64,000 bases of DNA, taken from the NCBI GenBank assembly GCA_963971225.1, contig OZ020268.1, positions 9,963,532-10,027,531 of the forward strand, given 5' to 3'. Shown in pieces: positions 46,141 to 59,010 of the stretch (within the stretch, counting starts at the first letter, position 1; each line of letters opens with the position of its first letter). The translations under genes and the position numbers were made by a program. This DNA comes from Melieria omissa (taxonomy: Eukaryota > Arthropoda > Insecta > Diptera > Ulidiidae). A model generated the notes under the pieces. It was not told the DNA's origin and made no database searches. It was given only the letters and a program-made list of their open reading frames with translations.

Positions 46141-49100
46141 CCCCTCTGACATTTTTAGTATTACTTTTTTTACCGTTATTATGAAAGTATTAGCAATAGT
46201 AGTATCCACATACAAGCATTGTGAATACCCCCAATTGCAATGATGATGAATAAAGTATTCGCTGTTGTTCGTTTTTGCTTTTATTGTTGTTGTATTGTTG
46301 GTGTTGGTTATAATGAAAATTGTGTTGTTGTTGGTATTGTTGATAATTTTTCATTTTTGGCAATGATGCTGCAGCCAGCCGACAACTGTTTTTACGATTG
46401 CAATTGTTGTTGTTGTTGCTGATGAAGCATGTCAAATGTTAACATTATCAACGTTTTACTGCTCCAACACACACGTACACACTTCGCTATATACTGTTAC
46501 TTACAGTTTTAGTGCTTTCAATGTTGCTTTTTTGTTGTTGTTGCTATTGTTGTTATTGTTGTTTGCGAAAATTTATGGCATCGCTTTGGCACTGACGACC
46601 CAACGTTCGCATGAAATCTGCACGAATTTGTTGCCACAAATGAGCTTACAATGTGCTATCTCAAGTTGTTGTTGTTGTTGTTATCAGTTATTTTTACTTA
46701 TTGCCAATTTGATGTCATTGTTGTTGCCACTATTTCGTATTTTAGTGGCGCATTGATATATTCATTACCGTTACCCGTTATTTCCAATTCCCGCACTTTA
46801 CTTCATTATCACTTCCGATTTTCTATTAAAAAATAATTTTCTACTATCACCAACAAATTTTGCACTAAATTTTTTTGCTTTGTTTGTTTGTATGTCAGTT
46901 CCATTTTGTTGCTATTGTACATAGTTGTTTTTTGTGTATTTTTGTTGCCATGAACGTAAACGAAATATTTTGCGAATTTTCGTTTTGGCGCTTCGTGAGC
47001 ATTTTACGGTAATCGAAAGCATTGTTGTTGGTGTTTGTGATTTTGATTTCGGCAAATGTGAAATCAATTGCGGCATTGCATGCAACTGAAGATGAGTAAG
47101 TCGATTGCATAAGCTGCCAAATGATTGAGCAAATGAAGGAATGAATGACGGTTATCTGTTGTTTTTTTTGTTTAAAGCGAAAAAAATGGAAAGGCAACGT
47201 GACGCTGCATTTCATGGGCCATTTTCAGCAATAATTATTTCATCGAGTGAGTGAATGTTTTTCCATTATCTGCTCAAAATAACTCAATTATTATACAAAG
47301 CAATGAAATGAACTTTAAGAGGTTTGAGGTTAAACAAAAAGAGGCTAACATGGCCTTTTCGGCGATTCAACTTGGAGGAGGTAGAATTTAGGAAACTTTT
47401 TACAGGAGAACACGTAGTCATCATCATTTTTCCTCTCGTGTCTCCCGCCCCATTACTGCTGTCTTTAGTTCTCCCGAGCCTTAAGTACCATAAGCCCCAA
47501 GACCTGAGGTCTATCTGGCAAACATTTGTTTTTCGACTCTGCCTCATTTTCATTCATCCTTCCAGACACATCAGAGACGCTTCTCATCCAAAGGTTGTGA
47601 TACCATTCGGTGCTGCAGAACAGCAATTGTCGGCACTTAAAAGGTTTTGGGTAATGAAAACCCATTTTTATAAATATTCTACAGGATGAGATTAAATTCA
47701 AAACCAATGCGTTCCTCCTTGGGAAACTTACTTAATCCAAAATTCAATATAAAAATGATTTTATAGACTACGACCTGTTAGATCTATTCTGATCTTCTTC
47801 AAAAAGATTCAAAAGTTTAAGGCGATGTCACCTTCTTCGATATCTGGCAACAATGTACAAATACCAGGAGGATGAAGTTAAGGAAGATGCTTCTTGTCCA
47901 AGATTTATTCTTCTTGGCATTTGTATCTTCTGTCCTTAAAACTGTGGAACTTAATTACTCAAAAGATGCAAGCTTCTGTGGTAAAATTAGGAGAAAATTC
48001 AACACTTTCTACACAGAACCTGCAGCTCACTGGTCTTATCTGTCCTTAGTCAACCATAATTGTAAATATGGCCAGAGTTTTATCAAACTTTCCGTTCTGA
48101 TGCTAAAGTTCTCTACTGGCATCTCTTCTTTGCGTTCTTCTCACAGTAACTGACGATAGGACGTCCACAATTTGATCCTTTTATCGGAGACACCGTCTTC
48201 CTCCAACTACCACTTTGAACACCTTTTATGCAACTTTAAAAATGTTTAATCCAACTTTATATGCAAAAAGTTCTTCAACTTTAAAAGTGCTCAATTCATA
48301 ACCTAACTTTAACCTCTTTAAAGCTTTTTCTTAAAGACCAATATTGACCCAATAAATTCAGTTAATCCCACAAAATCAATTTTCCACATGTCTATCTCTT
48401 CTTTCTTCCTTCCATTTGAATGTTTTATTGTTGTTACTTTGCGATTAGTTGGTCGCCTTACGAGCAGCTTAACAACTTTCTTTGTGCCAAACTGTAAAAA
48501 TTGTTACGCATGAAAAGCATAAATCTAAAATTTTGTAATACAATAGAAGCAGCAACATCAGCAGCAGCAGCGAACGGCCGTCGTCGCGACACATTAACAT
48601 ATTACATAAGAATTTCTCCCAGCAATCCAAAGCGACTGCACTGGCATTGGAATTGCCTCGCTTGATTAGCATAAATCTTCATTAACCCGCCGCGCTAAGC
48701 AAGTGGCACATGTTAGACGCACACAACAAACACACATATACATATTTAAGTATATATTCAGTATGTGCCGAATTGATGCGGCACAATTCGCTCCGCCCAT
48801 AGATAGATTTGTGACAGTCATAAATACCACAACAGATAGACACTTCCTATGCAGATGCGGATGCGACAGAGCGACGGATATGGAAAGCGGTTACAACAAC
48901 TGCGGCCGATAAACATGCAAACTACATACATACACGCGTTGTGTTACAGCAACAAACAGCGCATCGAATTTGCATTAACGATGAAAAATTTACGCAGATT
49001 CGAAAATATTTGTTGAGTTTTTGTGCCGATTTTTTTATTTGTTGTTTTGTTGGTAAGTTAGGTTTTTTTTCTTGGATTTGATTTAGAAGTGAAAAGAAAA

Positions 49101-49836
49101 TTACATAAGCGCTCATAAAACAAAAACAGAGAGTGAGAGTGTGAGAGAGTTTTGATGAGTTTTAAGCGACTTAATCTCACCCTGCGCTGTGGTCAGACCA
49201 TTTTTTGTCTGTTTGTTTTGAAATGTTCGAATTTTAAATAGAACGATTAAATAATCAAGCAATTTGTCCGGATTTAACTTAAAATGTAATTAATAAAAAC
49301 GGTTTAATATTGACTGAGAAAGGGTTAAGTCGCTGCAATACTGGCATTTCCAATACTTAAAAAAAAAAAATATCTTAAGGACTAAAATGTATACTATCAC
49401 AACTTCGAATTTCGCCCTTATAACTTTATTAGTTTAAGATATACAAAATTTAATACTTCTCTCTACTGCTGAAATCGTATTTATAGAACCATTTGTGCAC
49501 TTAAAAATAAGTTATATAAAAACGGACTCATATGGCAATTATACATAAAAGAGGCAAGACCACGCCCATTTTCTAGTCGGCACTTACTAAAAATTTTAAT
49601 AATATCGGTCGCAAGTTTCATTTGGAATTCGTAAACCGTGGACAGACATATAGACCCAGGAATAAACCTATGAAAAACTAAGCAGTGATGAAGAAGAGGT
49701 AGATGAATAGATAGGAAGACGGAAAGGCAGATATACGAACAAATGAGTCTCACAGACGGGCAAGTGGGCTGTCCGAAGAACGGATGGATGGACCTCAACG
49801 AAAGAAAAGAACATCTAAGCAGACGTTCGAGCGGAC
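46141..49836. other. Unique DNA, no gene seen
   Basis: Rich in TTG/GTT runs (46260-46700), which gives low-complexity open frames on both strands. The 121-residue frame at 47324-47689 overlaps an equally open minus-strand frame and has no motif. GC-richer 48530-48920 could be conserved non-coding sequence. Confidence 0.45.
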
Positions 49837-49839
49837 TTA

Positions 49840-50279
49840 AGGCTTGATTACACGTAACGAGTCGAGTGACGAGACATCAAAATGCTACTAGGCCGAAAGA
49901 ATTGGGATAGCGAGCAAAAGCGATGAGTTGTTCAAACGTATTTTGACACGTGGCGAGTCAGTTCGGTTTTACAATGCCCAAAATGAACTAAGCAACTCGC
50001 GCAATTAAACTCAACCGAGCGAAAAGTGTTGTGTGACGCATTCCGCATATTACGAGCGATTCCGTATGTGACGAGCGATTCCGCGAATCGCTGCGAAAAA
50101 GAAAAAAATGTAACGGTAAAGTAGTGCTCGGCCTAGCAAACAAAATGTGATTCTAGTGACTCTCTCGCCACTTTCATCGGCCACTGAGTCAATCAACAAC
50201 TCGCCTTACTGTTTAGACGAAACGAGTACTCGTTCGAGTTGCTGTCTTCTCACTCTACTCGTTACGTGTAATCAAGCCT
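49840..50279. mobile_element. 440-bp MITE with TTA duplication
   Basis: The ends are identical for 23 bases (starting aggcttgattacacgtaacg) and nearly so for about 34; TTA flanks both (49837-49839 and 50280-50282). The TTA target suggests a PIF/Harbinger-type mover. The interior is GC-richer than the flanks, with gcgattccg repeats near 50057, 50074 and 50085, and no protein. Confidence 0.82.
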
Positions 50280-50459
50280 TTACTTATGTAAGAATAGGCG
50301 AGCAAACAGATCTATTAGAGGAGGGAAAGACTACAGCAAACCACAGACTACTTACGCACGCATGGAAGACTCAAACTTTTCCCAAATATCTGTTTGTCAC
50401 TAACATTTTGGATGAAAAACATGGTTTCAAAACGGTTCTCAAAAATTAAATCCTGTGCA

Positions 50460-50760
50460 AGCCACTGGTACAGAGGTACAAACAGAAGAACAGGCAGGTG
50501 AACAGACGAATGGAAAGACAGACGGACAGTCAAACGACCCAAAAGGACGAACAGACATACAAGCGCAGGAATAAGCTGATGGACAGACGGGCAGATACAG
50601 AGACAGACAGGTGGACAAAAGGACGAACAGACATACAAACGCAGAAATAAGCTGATGGATAGACAAGGAGGTATAGAGACAGACAGGTGGACATACAGAG
50701 GATTAAATGGAGGGACAGAGACAGTTGAACAGACGAACGGATACACCATGAGTTAAAGAA
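50460..50760. repeat. Degenerate ~88-bp repeat rich in GACAGAC
   Basis: The block aaaggacgaacagacataca, agcgcaggaataagctgatg, gacaga..., gagacagacaggtggaca appears at about 50541 and again at about 50628. Similar gacag/gaaca sequence extends to 50740 and recurs weakly near 49700-49800. Confidence 0.7.
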
Positions 50761-50838
50761 ACGAGCAGCTTGCCAGCCGGATTGGCTGACAAGCAAATAG
50801 ATGAACTGATGAATAAACGAGGGCTGCTGAATAAACCA

Positions 50839-51630
50839 GTGCTGCAAACAGGTTTTGAAACGAACCGATTTTGAACCGAACCACCGTCTTTTTTCGGACT
50901 TTGCTTCGAACCATGAACTGAACCATTTTTATTTTAGGGTTTCCGAACCGAACCAGAAACCACATCATGAAAATAGTTCGTTTCGGTTTGGCCCAAATAC
51001 AAAATATAACTTTTTAATAAATAGAATATAATGAAAAATACGTGGTTCCAAATCAACATTTGACATATCACAAGATTTATAAATACAAACAGACATAATA
51101 AAGTTTTGAGCCATTAAAGTTATGGATTGATTCAGTGTATTTTCATTTTATTCCAACTTAAGTCGAAAAGATATATCATTCAAATGAAGGTTATGGCGAA
51201 TTACAAGTTTCCTACAAGTCAGATTCATATGGTAGATTTCATTAAAAGTGATTGAAAAAGATTTTGAGGTCTGGAACTCTTTTCTTAAACAACGTAGTGA
51301 ATAATTTTTAAAGGCGAATTCGTTTTCATCGATGAAAAGTCAATGGCATTAACCTCTTTTGATGCTTCAAGCAGTTAAAAAACCATTTTTTACAAATCAA
51401 TGCTATTGCAAACCTTTAAAATATGTATAGTTCCTTTCAGTTTTATGTGTTTTTTGTTGTTTAATAAATATGTATTTAAAATAAAAACATTTTCTATAAT
51501 ATTTGTCATGATTCTATGATATCTTTGCATCGTTTGCAGATACTATAAAAAGAAGTTGAATCACTTGAAACGAACCGAACTGCGGTTCAGATTCTTCTGA
51601 GTAGTTCGAATCACTGAACCGAAACACATC
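50839..51630. other. AT-rich segment bounded by AACCGAACC-type motifs
   Basis: The left side starts cagtgctgcaaac, then gaaccgattttgaaccgaac; the right side has gaaacgaaccgaactgcggt. This could be a decayed hAT-type element, but no matching right terminus or 8-bp duplication was found. Confidence 0.3.
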
Positions 51631-51654
51631 GATTTTTCAAAATACTTTTTGAAG

Positions 51655-51812
51655 AAATGTTCCCATGCTATAAAAATTGGGGTTACAAAATTATGTTGCA
51701 TACTCACAAATTCTGAAATCATCATTTTATCCGGAGACATGTAATTCGAATAAATATTTTGAGTGGCCTTAAAAACTTGCTGGGACGTACTATTCCAGTG
51801 GTCTTGAAAGGG
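51655..51812 (+). mobile_element. Right part of a piggyBac-like MITE
   Basis: Ends ttgaaaggg followed by TTAA (51813-51816), and its interior aligns with 27363-27566 (ttcccatgctat, tcattttatccgg, cgtactattccagt). No left end is recognisable. Confidence 0.55.
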
Positions 51813-51816
51813 TTAA

Positions 51817-53576
51817 TACATAAACAAACAGAAGGACAAGCAAACATATGGACAGAGAGTCAAACAGATTAACAGGTAAAAAGCTTAAAAAAAACACATT
51901 GCCTTTATCGCCTCTTGGTGATTCTGAAAAGTAATACTTAAGTGAAGCCAAGCCTCTTTTCTGCATTCGTCTATACGTAAATACTTTTCCACATTTCCAT
52001 CCAGCAAACTAAATATATCGAATATAGAGTACAAAGGCGCAGAAAAGATGTGGAACGCGCAAAATCGACGCACCCGAATTTACAACAAATTTATATGCAA
52101 GCATCGAAATGACTTAATGCGACCGCGTATTAATTTTTGTAGTACATACAACAAATATGTGACATAAGATGCGAGGCTTATAAATGTCGCACGAATAAAC
52201 ATGAGCGACGGAAGTGAAAATCGCAACGCAACGCAAGTTTGGGGCGCGTCGAAGTCTCGACGCTGGTGCCAAGTTCGCCAGCCATTCGAAGTTCGAACTG
52301 ATAAGCGCTGTCGGGGCATTAGCTTGCAGCTCGTAAATACGCCCAAGAAGCGTCAAAGCTGAGCGCGCACAATCGCACAATCTTAATCAATGCGTGTCAA
52401 GTGTTGGAGACAAACGCTTCAACGCCCGGAAGGCTGCAATGCGCACAGGGCGAGGCTGATAGAAATGGAATCTAATCTAATTTAATTGAATTGATTTAGC
52501 TCCAAGTTGAAGCAGCTCACTCAAGGCTCGTTTGTTGTTGCTATTTTGTGTGGCATTTCAACAAATTCAGCATATTTGCGTTTTGTGTTTCTTTTTTTTC
52601 GCTTCCCATTACGCCAGCGCAGATAATTTCGTAATAAATATAATCAGAAAAGTTTTCTCAATGAATTCAAGTTTATTGTTTATTGTTGGGTGATACATGG
52701 GCACACGAGCACAGCGACGACTTTGAGAAAGTCGTCAACATTGTTGTTGCAATGCCGAGAAAGTGGTGAATAAAAAGGAACAACGCGTGCCGGCAATTTT
52801 TGTTTTGGGTTTTTTCTTTAATGGTGTTTTAAAGAAAAAAAACGCGCGCAACTCTCAAATGCAGCGAAATGTACAAAAATACGAAAAAAAATTTGAAATG
52901 AATTTTATTTCTACTTATATTGACACAATGAAAATTGTTGTGCTTTTTTATGGTTTAAACTTTTTAATGGCAACGCGTGCATTGTCATTACCAGCTCAAC
53001 TCGCACACACACACACACTTATCAATCACACTTAATTAATGAACTCAACGGGGAAGTTTGAACGGAAATTTATGCCAACACGCCTAAAAATCGTCTTGAA
53101 ATTTCTTTAAAGCAGCATAAATCACTGATAAAAATGTTAAAAAGTACCTAATAAGTAAATAAATAAGAAAATGTTTACTTATTTTGAAAGCATTAACCAT
53201 TACATGGATGAACAATTAAAATTCAACTCACTGCAGTACAAAATATTTTTAACAAAAATGTAATTCATTGTGAAAAATTGTTTCAAACAACTTTTACAAA
53301 ATCGAAACACACTTCGGTACAAAATTTCAAACTTCAAACAAAATACAAAATTTTTTTCAAATTAAATTTATTTAAACAATTGACAAGAGATTCTTAACAA
53401 CTAAAGGATAAATTGGTTCAAATCACTTTTAATTAAAAATGATCTCCTTTGGTAGATAAAGAATTCTTTGCAAGGCCCAGAAATAAACGCGAAAGTGAAG
53501 CAATTAGCATTGCTTACACTGTGCGACAAAAATCAAAAAAATTTGAAAACACACGAAAAAATCTATATATTCGCGG
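51817..53576. other. Unique DNA, no gene seen
   Basis: Two overlapping minus-strand frames (52080-52380) are GC-richer but show no recognisable domain and no clear splice pairing; a missed exon there cannot be excluded. An (AC)n run is at 53004-53018. Confidence 0.45.
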
Positions 53577-54020
53577 AACTTGAAGGACGAAATTCAAGGA
53601 TGTGGTAATGTTCATATTAGTCCTTAAGATGTATTTTTTCCAAAGAAAAACTATTGGAAATTTCAAGGATAAAGTTTTAAAAGGACATTTTCAATACGTC
53701 TTCGCCCTTTTTCACCAAACTAGAAGGACGAATTTCAAGGATGTGGTAGTGTATATATTAGTCCTTAACATATATATATATTTTTTAAAACTATTGAAAA
53801 TGTCCAAGAATATTCAAGGATAAAGTTTTAAAAACTTTTTCAATACGTCTTCTTCCTTTTTCATCGAACTATAAGGACGAAATTCAGGAATGTGTTAGTG
53901 TACATATTAGTCCTTAAGACATATTTTTTTCAAAAAAAAATATTGAAGCTTTCCAAGGATATTCAAGGATAAAGTTTTAAAAGAACATGTTCAATACCTT
54001 TTGGTCCTTTGTCATCAAAA
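53577..54020. repeat. Tandem array, ~145-bp unit, three copies
   Basis: Units start with aaggacgaaattcaaggatg near 53584, 53727 and 53873. They share tattagtccttaa, ttcaaggataaagttttaaa and ttttcaatacgtcttc. The shared frame that spans the first unit and part of the second is not conserved as protein. Confidence 0.88.
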
Positions 54021-54289
54021 CATTAAATTTTCTAAGATTCGAAGAATTTTTCTCTTTCATTTGATACCCATATCGTTATTCAACAATGCGCTCAATTTTG
54101 TAAATAATTTTTTTAAATAAACATGTCCTTGAAATTTCAAAGTGTTTAAACAAAAATCCTGACGTCAGAGAGAAAACTAAAAACACAGTTTTACTACATT
54201 TGGCTCCTAGTTTTGCGAGTATATCGAGTTTTTCGTGTGTAAAGTTTGTTGTCGCACGGTGTTTTTTGTCCAAGAACGGACTTCAACTC

Positions 54290-54501
54290 TTTAGAATCAG
54301 TGGCACCAGATCCTATTCACAAATCCTCATGATTTTCGAGGACCAGAATCAGATTCTTTAGAACCAGTGGCACCAGATCTTAGCAACAAATCCTCAGAAG
54401 TTTAAAGATAGTTTAGAAAGAACAAGCAGTTTTAACAATTGTCCGAGAGTAGGCGAACTTAATAGAATTTAAAAACAGATCTCCTTAAGCCAAAAAGCAG
54501 T
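54290..54501. repeat. Left arm of the ~117-bp array (split by insertions)
   Basis: agatagtttagaaagaacaa, ttttaacaattgtccgagag and aacagatctccttaagccaa match the units at 55441-55985. A shorter cagtggcaccagatc repeat at 54300/54365 precedes it. Confidence 0.6.
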
Positions 54502-54505
54502 TTAA

Positions 54506-55020
54506 CCCTTCGTTGCATGATTTAATTTCCGTGAAGAAAAAACTTGTCTGTTATATAATTCTTGTTGCTTAAGTTCTGATGGTAAAAATGAAATTTTGTT
54601 GACTTCCTGTATCTATGAAAGAAGTTTTGCGGCCATTTTCCGTATCCTAAAAAGAGCGCTACCACCGAAATGAAAGTCGGCTTTATCAATATTTTAGTGT
54701 TGACAACTACGGGGAGTCGAACAGAGGTCAGACGTCACTGTATACTTGTAATTTAATGCACTAAACAGCTGAGCGAAGGCCATCGCCATATCACCATCGC
54801 CATCAATAACCAAAATTATTTCACCAAATCGAAACACTTGTTGCTTTTTCGATTCTTTTGCGCATACTTTCAATGTTAATCACAAAATTCCGTTAGTAAT
54901 CAATTGGTTTAACATAAAAGATGCAACTGAAGAATAAACGACTGTAAAATGCTGAATAGAATAGTTTCAAAATCTATGAAAAGTTAACATTGCATATATG
55001 CAATACCATGCAGCGAAGGG
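54506..55020. mobile_element. piggyBac-like MITE, 515 bp
   Basis: TTAA at 54502-54505 and 55021-55024. The left end is cccttcgttgcatga, and the inverted right end is cccttcgctgcatgg, about 14 bp with one or two mismatches. No coding sequence. It is inserted in the ~117-bp array, and its right edge was later hit by a SINE. Confidence 0.75.
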
Positions 55021-55027
55021 TTAAGTA

Positions 55028-55428
55028 GGTTAGGTTAGGTTGTGGTGGCTGCCTCTATGAGAGACACACTCGGAGGCCTAAAAGGCCCATTGTGATACCA
55101 CATATTTCACCCGTTTTCGAACTGTGTATGCAACACTGTTTTGCCAACATATGTTACAACACACATTTCAAGCGGATGGGGAAAGGGGGGCGAGGGGACC
55201 TACAGTTTAACGCCGAATCCGAACGCCGATTGGCAGTTTTTCGTTCACACTTGGAGGTTTTGCCATTGCCTGCCAAGAGCGCACTTGTGCGATTCCTGTA
55301 ATTCTCATTCCCTTCATGTGGATAGCGATAGAAGTAGATGAGTTGTTCATCAGCCCGAGCCAGGAATCAAACCTGGAGCCTTTGGTATGAGAAGCCAGCG
55401 CGCTACCCGCTTGACTATCGAGGCCGGC
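55028..55428 (-). mobile_element. tRNA-Met-derived SINE, full length, minus strand
   Basis: The 12-bp duplication aagggttaagta flanks it (55016-55027 and 55429-55440). The tRNA-like head is at the right end (ggaatcaaacc is the inverse B box with one mismatch), and the body matches 17017-17416 closely over about 400 bp. The tail reads ggttaggttaggttgtggtg on the plus strand, i.e. ends in CCTAA repeats on its own strand. The duplication includes the MITE's last bases and its TTAA, so it inserted after the MITE. Confidence 0.92.
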
Positions 55429-55440
55429 AAGGGTTAAGTA

Positions 55441-55985
55441 AAACAGATAGTTTTTCAATTAGACGTCCAGTACAGTCGGAGGCCTTTGAGGCCCATTGTG
55501 GTACCATAATACTGAGACAAGATCTTATCAATAGATCCCACAAGTAAAAAGTTAGTTTAGGTTAAGCGGCCAGTTTTCTAATTGTCCGATAGTCGGAGGC
55601 CTCTAAGACCCATTGTGGTGCCCCAATAGTAGGACAAGATCTTAATAACAGATCTCGTTAAGTTAAAAGATAGTTCAGGTAAAACAGGCAATTTAACGAT
55701 TGTTCAACAATACACTGGAAGGCCTCTAAGACCCATTGGGATGTCCTAAGAGTGCAACAAGATCTTATCAACAGATCTACATGACTGAAAATCTAGTTTA
55801 GATTAAGAAGCTTGTTTTCTTATGATCCAACATGGGCCTTTCAAGCCCATTGTGGTGACATAATAGTGGGACCAGAACTTATTAACAGATCTTCTTAAGT
55901 AAAAAGTAGTACTCTAGTACACCGACTAGCACACTTGAAGCCCTCTAAGTCACATTCTGGTGCCCTAAGAATGGGACAAGCCGCC
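55441..55985. repeat. ~117-bp tandem array, about five units
   Basis: Each unit holds ggaggcctctaagacccatt, gtggtgcc, gggacaagatcttattaac, agatct, taagtaaaaag and tagtttag. The segment ggcct...ggcccattgtgg is also found, in the same orientation, in the inverse of the SINE and LINE 3' tails. Confidence 0.85.
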
Positions 55986-56276
55986 TCATCCTGTTGCTGC
56001 CTATCTTCAATAACGATTGAAACCAGCCTCAGATTTGAATGAATTGCTATCCTCCAGTGACACTAAGTCTACCATACCCTGATTATGAGTCCTATGCTAC
56101 TGTCCAGAAAGTTTTAAAGACAGGGTCGTCTCCTAAACTGTATTTCCTCCACATCCTTACAGTAAACCAGAGACAAATCTACGCTCTCTGCGAAAAAGGG
56201 CCGTTGACATCGTACAACAAGTTTAGTTCAAAAGAGAAAGACTGCAATTTCGGCTTAGAATCGCTGAGACATGGTT

Positions 56277-56480
56277 GGGTTAAGTTAGGTAGGGAAGGGT
56301 CAACTTGGTAAAGGAGAGCAGATCCGAAATTTAAATTTAAATTTCATTTTTGCCGCGCAGGCCAGGTATGCTAGGAATCTTGACCCCAGGGCACGAAGTC
56401 GGTGATCCTGCAGAGCCGGGCAGTGACACAGGAAGTGATGAATCGTTTCTACTTCTTCTTCTTCTCCGCAACTTCTTCAA
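56277..56480 (-). pseudogene. LINE 3' end with HFLCHCPAL motif
   Basis: The minus strand reads C-G-E-E-E-E-V-E-T-I-HHFLCHCPAL, then RLRALGSRFLAYLACAAKM and a short 3' tail ending ccctacctaactta. This is the zinc-knuckle-like C-terminus of an insect non-LTR retrotransposon ORF2 protein. The first CxxC pair is incomplete and the element is 5'-truncated. It shares its 3' part with 25158-25400 and 58833-59010. Confidence 0.75.
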
Positions 56481-58832
56481 ACATCACTTGATGAGAGGCT
56501 CCATTTGAGAAGACATGGTCTCGTAACTCTTTAGATCACTGTTTGGTAATGATCTGCAGTTCAGTGGGTACCTGGTTACAAAAGGACTTTCCACGTAAGT
56601 AGTTGACACAACAAACTATACAACAAACTAATAATCTACTTCAATGGAGTAGTTTTGACTCCCCTGGGAATTCTCTTGTCAAACTCTTTCGAAGCATAGA
56701 GTTCGAGTGCATTCGTGTACAACATATAAAATTTCATTTGTTTAGTTTCCCAAGCTGAATATTTTAGAAGCTACAATTAAATATTCAGCAGCGTTGTTAA
56801 TCAGATTAATTGCCGTTGCCTGCCAAAACAAATAACATTTCACCTTTGCTTTTGGTTTTGCCGTTATTCTTGCTGTTCCACTGACTGCCGCGTGCCTGTT
56901 TCCTGTTGCTGTCTCGGCCTGGACTGCTGTCGTTCTGCCAAAGAATGCCTGTCATATTCCGTAAGCATGCGCCATGATGAGCCTCCAAGGCGCCGTTAGG
57001 AGCCTTTTAATTAATTTTTACCTTCCCGCCGCTGTCGACTATGACTCCTTATGGCACCCGACAGTCAGTGGCACAGTACAGTAGATCAGGCAGCGCCATT
57101 GTTGCGGCAAATAGCTGAAATTTCTTCCGTAAGCTCTAGAGAATTTGCAGCAAATCAACTGAAACTGAACTCGACAGGAATTGCAGGGAACACGCCCAGC
57201 TGACGAAGCAGATACCCTGGATCCATATGGAAGTGAATAATTTGACATGTTTTGCACATGTTGTCAAACTTTAATTTATGAGTTTTAGTCTTTTTTTTTT
57301 GTTTTGCCAACAGTCAACTGCAGCCACTCACAAAGCTTTCATTAACAATTAAAAGATCATCACCAAAGCATTTGTTTGTACAAATATTGTAGTTAATTTC
57401 CATATGGCAATTTCACTTTGAATCGCTTTCCCACGCAATTCTCCACTTAAAAAGCGTCCAAAAATGTATCCCACGCCAGCAACTTCGACAGCCAGTCAAT
57501 CGAAATAGTCGACGGCAGCAACAGCGCAATACAAATACTTACCAACGCAGACACTTGTTAAAAAAAAAAATTGTTTTCAAAAACTAAAAATCAAATAGTT
57601 ACACAACCAATAACAAATATGACAAAGTAAAATAAAAATGAAAGAAGGAGAAAAAAATCACTAAACATCAGTGCAACCCATACAAATTTACGAAAAAATT
57701 CGCACGTAGCCACATGTCGATTTACATTTGAAAGCAACATTTGTCAATTGTTGTTGTTGTGATTATGGGTTATGTTATTGTTATTATTGTTATTGTGGTT
57801 TAAGTGATGATTTTGCAGTTTTTTGGTCAACAATTTGAAGAACACTTGTTCAAATACATACAGCAACTGCTGTCCAACAACAACAGCGACTCTTGACTTG
57901 ACACTGACAAAATGAAATGAAATGTACTCGTAATGTTGGATGAAAGGATGGAAGCGACAATGCAAACTATCCGTCAATTAGTTGAATTTTAACTTGACAG
58001 TTGCCAGTTGGCTTTCACCCATCAATATGTGTGCATAGTAAATAAAAAATAATAAATATAAATAAATAATAAACAATAAATATAAATAAATATATAAAAA
58101 ATAATAAAAAATATAAATATAAATAATAAAAATAATAAATTTAAAATAATAATTTTTCATTATTAATTTTAATTAAATTGTATTTGTTTTACAAATGTTC
58201 AACGTGACTAAATTGTTCTTATGAATGAATGAATGATGAATCTTGAATCTGTGGTTAAGATTTCCCTGAAAGGCTTTTACCTTAGTTTTACCTGAGTTAA
58301 GTTTAGTTTAGGACACTCTGCGATATTGTTATAGTCTGTAAGAACGCTTCTTCATAGACCGAATTAAATAAAAAAATGAATAAACTCCTGAAGATGAACA
58401 CTTCAGGAAGCCACACTTTCTCATGGTATAATATTTATTAGGTAATACCTGAAGATGTTCCGATAAGGCGGTTCTATGTGATGGATCACATCAGGTGGAT
58501 CACATCTGCATAAAAAAACCAAATATTGAAAAACCTGTCGACACTTGAAATCTTCAGCTGAGGCCAGCAAGCACAAAAAACAAGTTACATAAGTAGAACT
58601 AGAACAAGTTACGTAAGTAAGTAAGTAAATTGAGTTGCCATCATGTCCCAGGTTAAGCTGGCAAAACTTCACATTCTTTTCTTTATTCTTCTTCTTCTTA
58701 TTTTACTGTCTTCTGAAGTCATACTCGTATGTACCAAATCACAAAGTAGCTTACTTCAGCTAGAAAGTTCAGTGAAGTCCACATCTAAGAAATTTTGAAA
58801 CAATTGCTAAAAAAAGAAAACTAAAAGCAAAG
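56481..58832. other. Unique DNA, no gene seen
   Basis: GC-richer 56810-57250 may be conserved non-coding. A TAAATA-rich low-complexity tract spans 58035-58150. No gene is supported. Confidence 0.45.
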
Positions 58833-59010
58833 TCTTAGGTTAGGTTACGTAGGGAAGGGTGTGTGCGGCACAGACCGAACTTTCACTCGGAAGCCAAATT
58901 GACCCAATTTGAATCCTTTCGTAAATGGTTCTGGAGCTAACAAATCAATCTAAATCCAGAACAAACCAATTCGAACTGTTCATAAATGAGAGAAGATCCG
59001 AAATTTTAAC
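58833..59010 (-). mobile_element. LINE 3' tail fragment
   Basis: Plus-strand ttaggttaggttacgtaggg, aagggtgtgtgcggcacaga, cactcggaagccaaattgac and ggttctggagcta match 25158-25400. Only the 3'UTR and a trace of the coding end (gagagaagatccgaaatttt) remain. Confidence 0.68.

Noticed and set aside
47324..47689. 121-residue plus-strand frame
   Set aside because: Overlaps an equally long minus-strand frame, has no motif or splice context and an unremarkable composition.
49150..49330. A TTAA element ending gaaaggg-TTAA at 49316-49324
   Set aside because: No matching left end next to a TTAA was found.
50839..51630. A complete hAT element starting cagtgctgcaaac
   Set aside because: No inverted right end and no 8-bp duplication; listed only as a low-confidence segment.
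55092..55547. Short frames on both strands in the SINE body, also at 17053-17352 and 20116-20442
   Set aside because: They follow the repeat and are not independently supported; SINEs are non-coding.
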